A DNA stretch of 54,649 bases from Promethearchaeota archaeon (GTDB lineage: Archaea; Asgardarchaeota; Lokiarchaeia; Sigyniarchaeales; SOKP01), in assembly GCA_011364975.1 (NCBI GenBank), contig RDOE01000016.1:1-54649 (forward strand). The letters are read 5' to 3'. Under the pieces are notes generated by a model that saw nothing but the letters and a program-made list of their open reading frames with translations, had not been told where the DNA came from and did not search any database. The position numbers were made by a program, and so were the translations under genes. Positions 53,280 through 54,649 of this stretch are shown here, piece by piece (position 1 is the first letter of the stretch; every line of letters begins with the position of its first letter).

Positions 53280-54566
53280 ATGAAGAGTATAAGATTTGAA
53301 TATGGGAAACAGGGATTAAATCTCAAACTCCAACCTTCTTGGAACGTGACTATTATTAAACCTGTTAAACAAAAGCCATTGAGCAATCCGATTAAAAGTT
53401 TAAGGGAAGCTATACAATACCCCTCTGGGTTTCCATCTTTACATGATATTATTAAAAACAAGGAAAAAATAGAATCTATTTGTATAGTTGTTTCGGATGC
53501 AACTCGTCCTGTTCCTTCATATTTAATAATTGATGCAATTATTGAGGAATTAAATAACAATGGATTAGAAAATAAACTAATAACGATACTTATTGCCACA
53601 GGGTTACATCACCCATCTAATGAAAAAGAAATAAAACGAATAGTGGGAGAAAAATATTATAATAAAGTGAGAGTTGTAAATCATATCGCTAAAGATAATG
53701 AATCGCTTCAATATATTGGATATTATGAAGAGGAGATTCCGGTTTTAATTAATAGATTATATATTGAAAGCGATTTAAAGATTCTAACAGGTTATGTTGA
53801 GCCTCACTTCTTTTTCGGTTTTTCAGGAGGGAAAAAATCTATTTGCCCCGGAATTGCAGGAAAAGAAACTATAATGGCTAATCATTCTGCTAAGAATATC
53901 GCGTCTCCCTTTTCCAGGTTTGGTATCTATGAAAGTAATCCTATGGCAATTATGTCTACTGAGATCGCAAAAAAAGTTGGTACCGATTTCGTTATTAATG
54001 TATGTATTAATGAATTTCATAAAATTACTAAAATTGCTACGGGTGATATAGAAGAAGTGCATAGACAATTGGTAAAGTATCAATTGGAGCATATATTTAC
54101 GGAAATTGATAAACCATTTGATATTGTTGTGTGCGGTAATGGAGGTTATCCGTTAGACCTCAACTTATATCAAGCTGTAAAGAGTATGGCAATCGGAGAA
54201 ATAGCAGTAAAACAAGGTGGAACGATAATCTCGGTAAATGAATGTTCTGATGGGATAGGTATTGGACAAGATGAGTTCAAAGAATTATTATTCTCAGGAT
54301 TGAAATCCACGGAAATTTATGATAAAGTGTTAAAAAAGGAAATTGAAGTTCCAGATCAATGGGAAATTCAAGTTTTAACGCGAGTAATGCAAAAAGCAAA
54401 GGTTTATGTAATTTCGAAATTGAAGGAAAATGAAATTGGAAATATAGGTCTAAAGTATGCAGTTAGTGTCGAAGAAGCGATCTCTAACTCACTTAAGATT
54501 CACGGAAAGGATGCTAGAATCTTAATTTTACCTAATGGGCCCCAAATACTCCCCAAATTAAGATAG
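53280..54566 (+). CDS. LarA-like nickel-pincer racemase family protein
   Basis: The 428-aa protein matches the LarA/DUF2088 family: CIVVSDATRPVP, ILIATGLHHPSNEKE (active-site His), then TGYVEPHFFFGFSGGKKSICPGIAG, which contains the Lys that anchors the nickel-pincer cofactor in LarA and the second His. LarA racemises lactate; relatives act on other 2-hydroxy acids. No larB/C/E cofactor genes are in the window. The gene probably has a leaderless transcript. It is the last gene before the right edge. Confidence 0.83.
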   Translation: MKSIRFEYGKQGLNLKLQPSWNVTIIKPVKQKPLSNPIKSLREAIQYPSGFPSLHDIIKNKEKIESICIVVSDATRPVPSYLIIDAIIEELNNNGLENKLITILIATGLHHPSNEKEIKRIVGEKYYNKVRVVNHIAKDNESLQYIGYYEEEIPVLINRLYIESDLKILTGYVEPHFFFGFSGGKKSICPGIAGKETIMANHSAKNIASPFSRFGIYESNPMAIMSTEIAKKVGTDFVINVCINEFHKITKIATGDIEEVHRQLVKYQLEHIFTEIDKPFDIVVCGNGGYPLDLNLYQAVKSMAIGEIAVKQGGTIISVNECSDGIGIGQDEFKELLFSGLKSTEIYDKVLKKEIEVPDQWEIQVLTRVMQKAKVYVISKLKENEIGNIGLKYAVSVEEAISNSLKIHGKDARILILPNGPQILPKLR

Positions 54567-54649
54567 TATTATTCGAAGTTAAACTATGTGGAATTTCATT
54601 GTGATAAAAGTATTTTACTTAACCTCTTTAGGTCTCGAATCATTTTTTT

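Overview
The window is AT-rich archaeal DNA (roughly 30% GC by eye) that fits an Asgard archaeon, most likely Lokiarchaeia-like. Archaeal signs are a histone, eS30, a proteasome beta-type subunit, TATA-box promoters, an intron-containing tRNA-Trp, a NOG1-family GTPase, a DUF106/EMC3-type insertase and methanofuran-biosynthesis homologues. Asgard or eukaryote-like signs are a two-domain gelsolin, a longin-fold protein, a small-GTPase-like protein, a RING-CH-like coiled-coil protein, a HEAT solenoid with a possible beta-sandwich ear, MIT-like helical proteins, tail-anchored proteins and a type II pantothenate kinase. Both strands are used, in short operons. I see no CRISPR array, insertion sequence, prophage or rRNA.

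Layout. 1-2500: end of a degenerate small-GTPase protein that runs off the left edge, a DUF998 membrane protein, tRNA-Trp(CCA) with an intron, a 55-aa zinc ribbon and eS30. 2500-9970: TPR protein, MIT-like/zinc-ribbon protein, PIG-L deacetylase, RNase H-like protein, MFS transporter, CinA-like protein, and selD read through an in-frame UGA (Sec) with a 3'UTR SECIS. 10280-19400: HEAT/ear protein, MaoC-type dehydratase pair, VOC-mfnF-mfnE-like operon, NOG1-like GTPase and a TPR/MIT-like coiled-coil protein. 19500-26520: asd, DUF362 gene coupled by GTGA overlap to an unknown gene, PanK-II, hxlB-type isomerase, flavoprotein and histone, followed by a 967-bp gene-free stretch. 27486-35921: beta-type proteasome subunit with Ala at the catalytic position, RING-CH-like protein, zinc protein, LysE exporter, Trp-repeat tail-anchored protein, membrane protein, aminotransferase and gelsolin/zinc-ribbon protein. 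35990-44660: coiled-coil protein, EMC3/zinc-ribbon/GtrA cluster, radical SAM enzyme, heterodimeric ABC exporter and small proteins. 44822-54566: a translational GTPase fused to a YqgF/RuvC-like nuclease with a dual-specificity phosphatase gene just upstream, an ICMT-like enzyme, a three-gene glycerol-3-phosphate dehydrogenase-type operon, a tail-anchored protein next to a longin protein, and a LarA-like protein.

Most distinctive points: (1) the GTPase-YqgF fusion; (2) selD with Sec codon and a SECIS that combines archaeal and eukaryotic features, extending the gene about 70 codons beyond the obvious open frame; (3) the beta-type proteasome subunit with Thr1 replaced by Ala; (4) several candidate trafficking or cytoskeletal proteins (gelsolin-zinc ribbon, HEAT-ear, pseudo-GTPase, 40-residue Trp repeats with a tail anchor). 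All calls come from reading the sequence; no database search was run.
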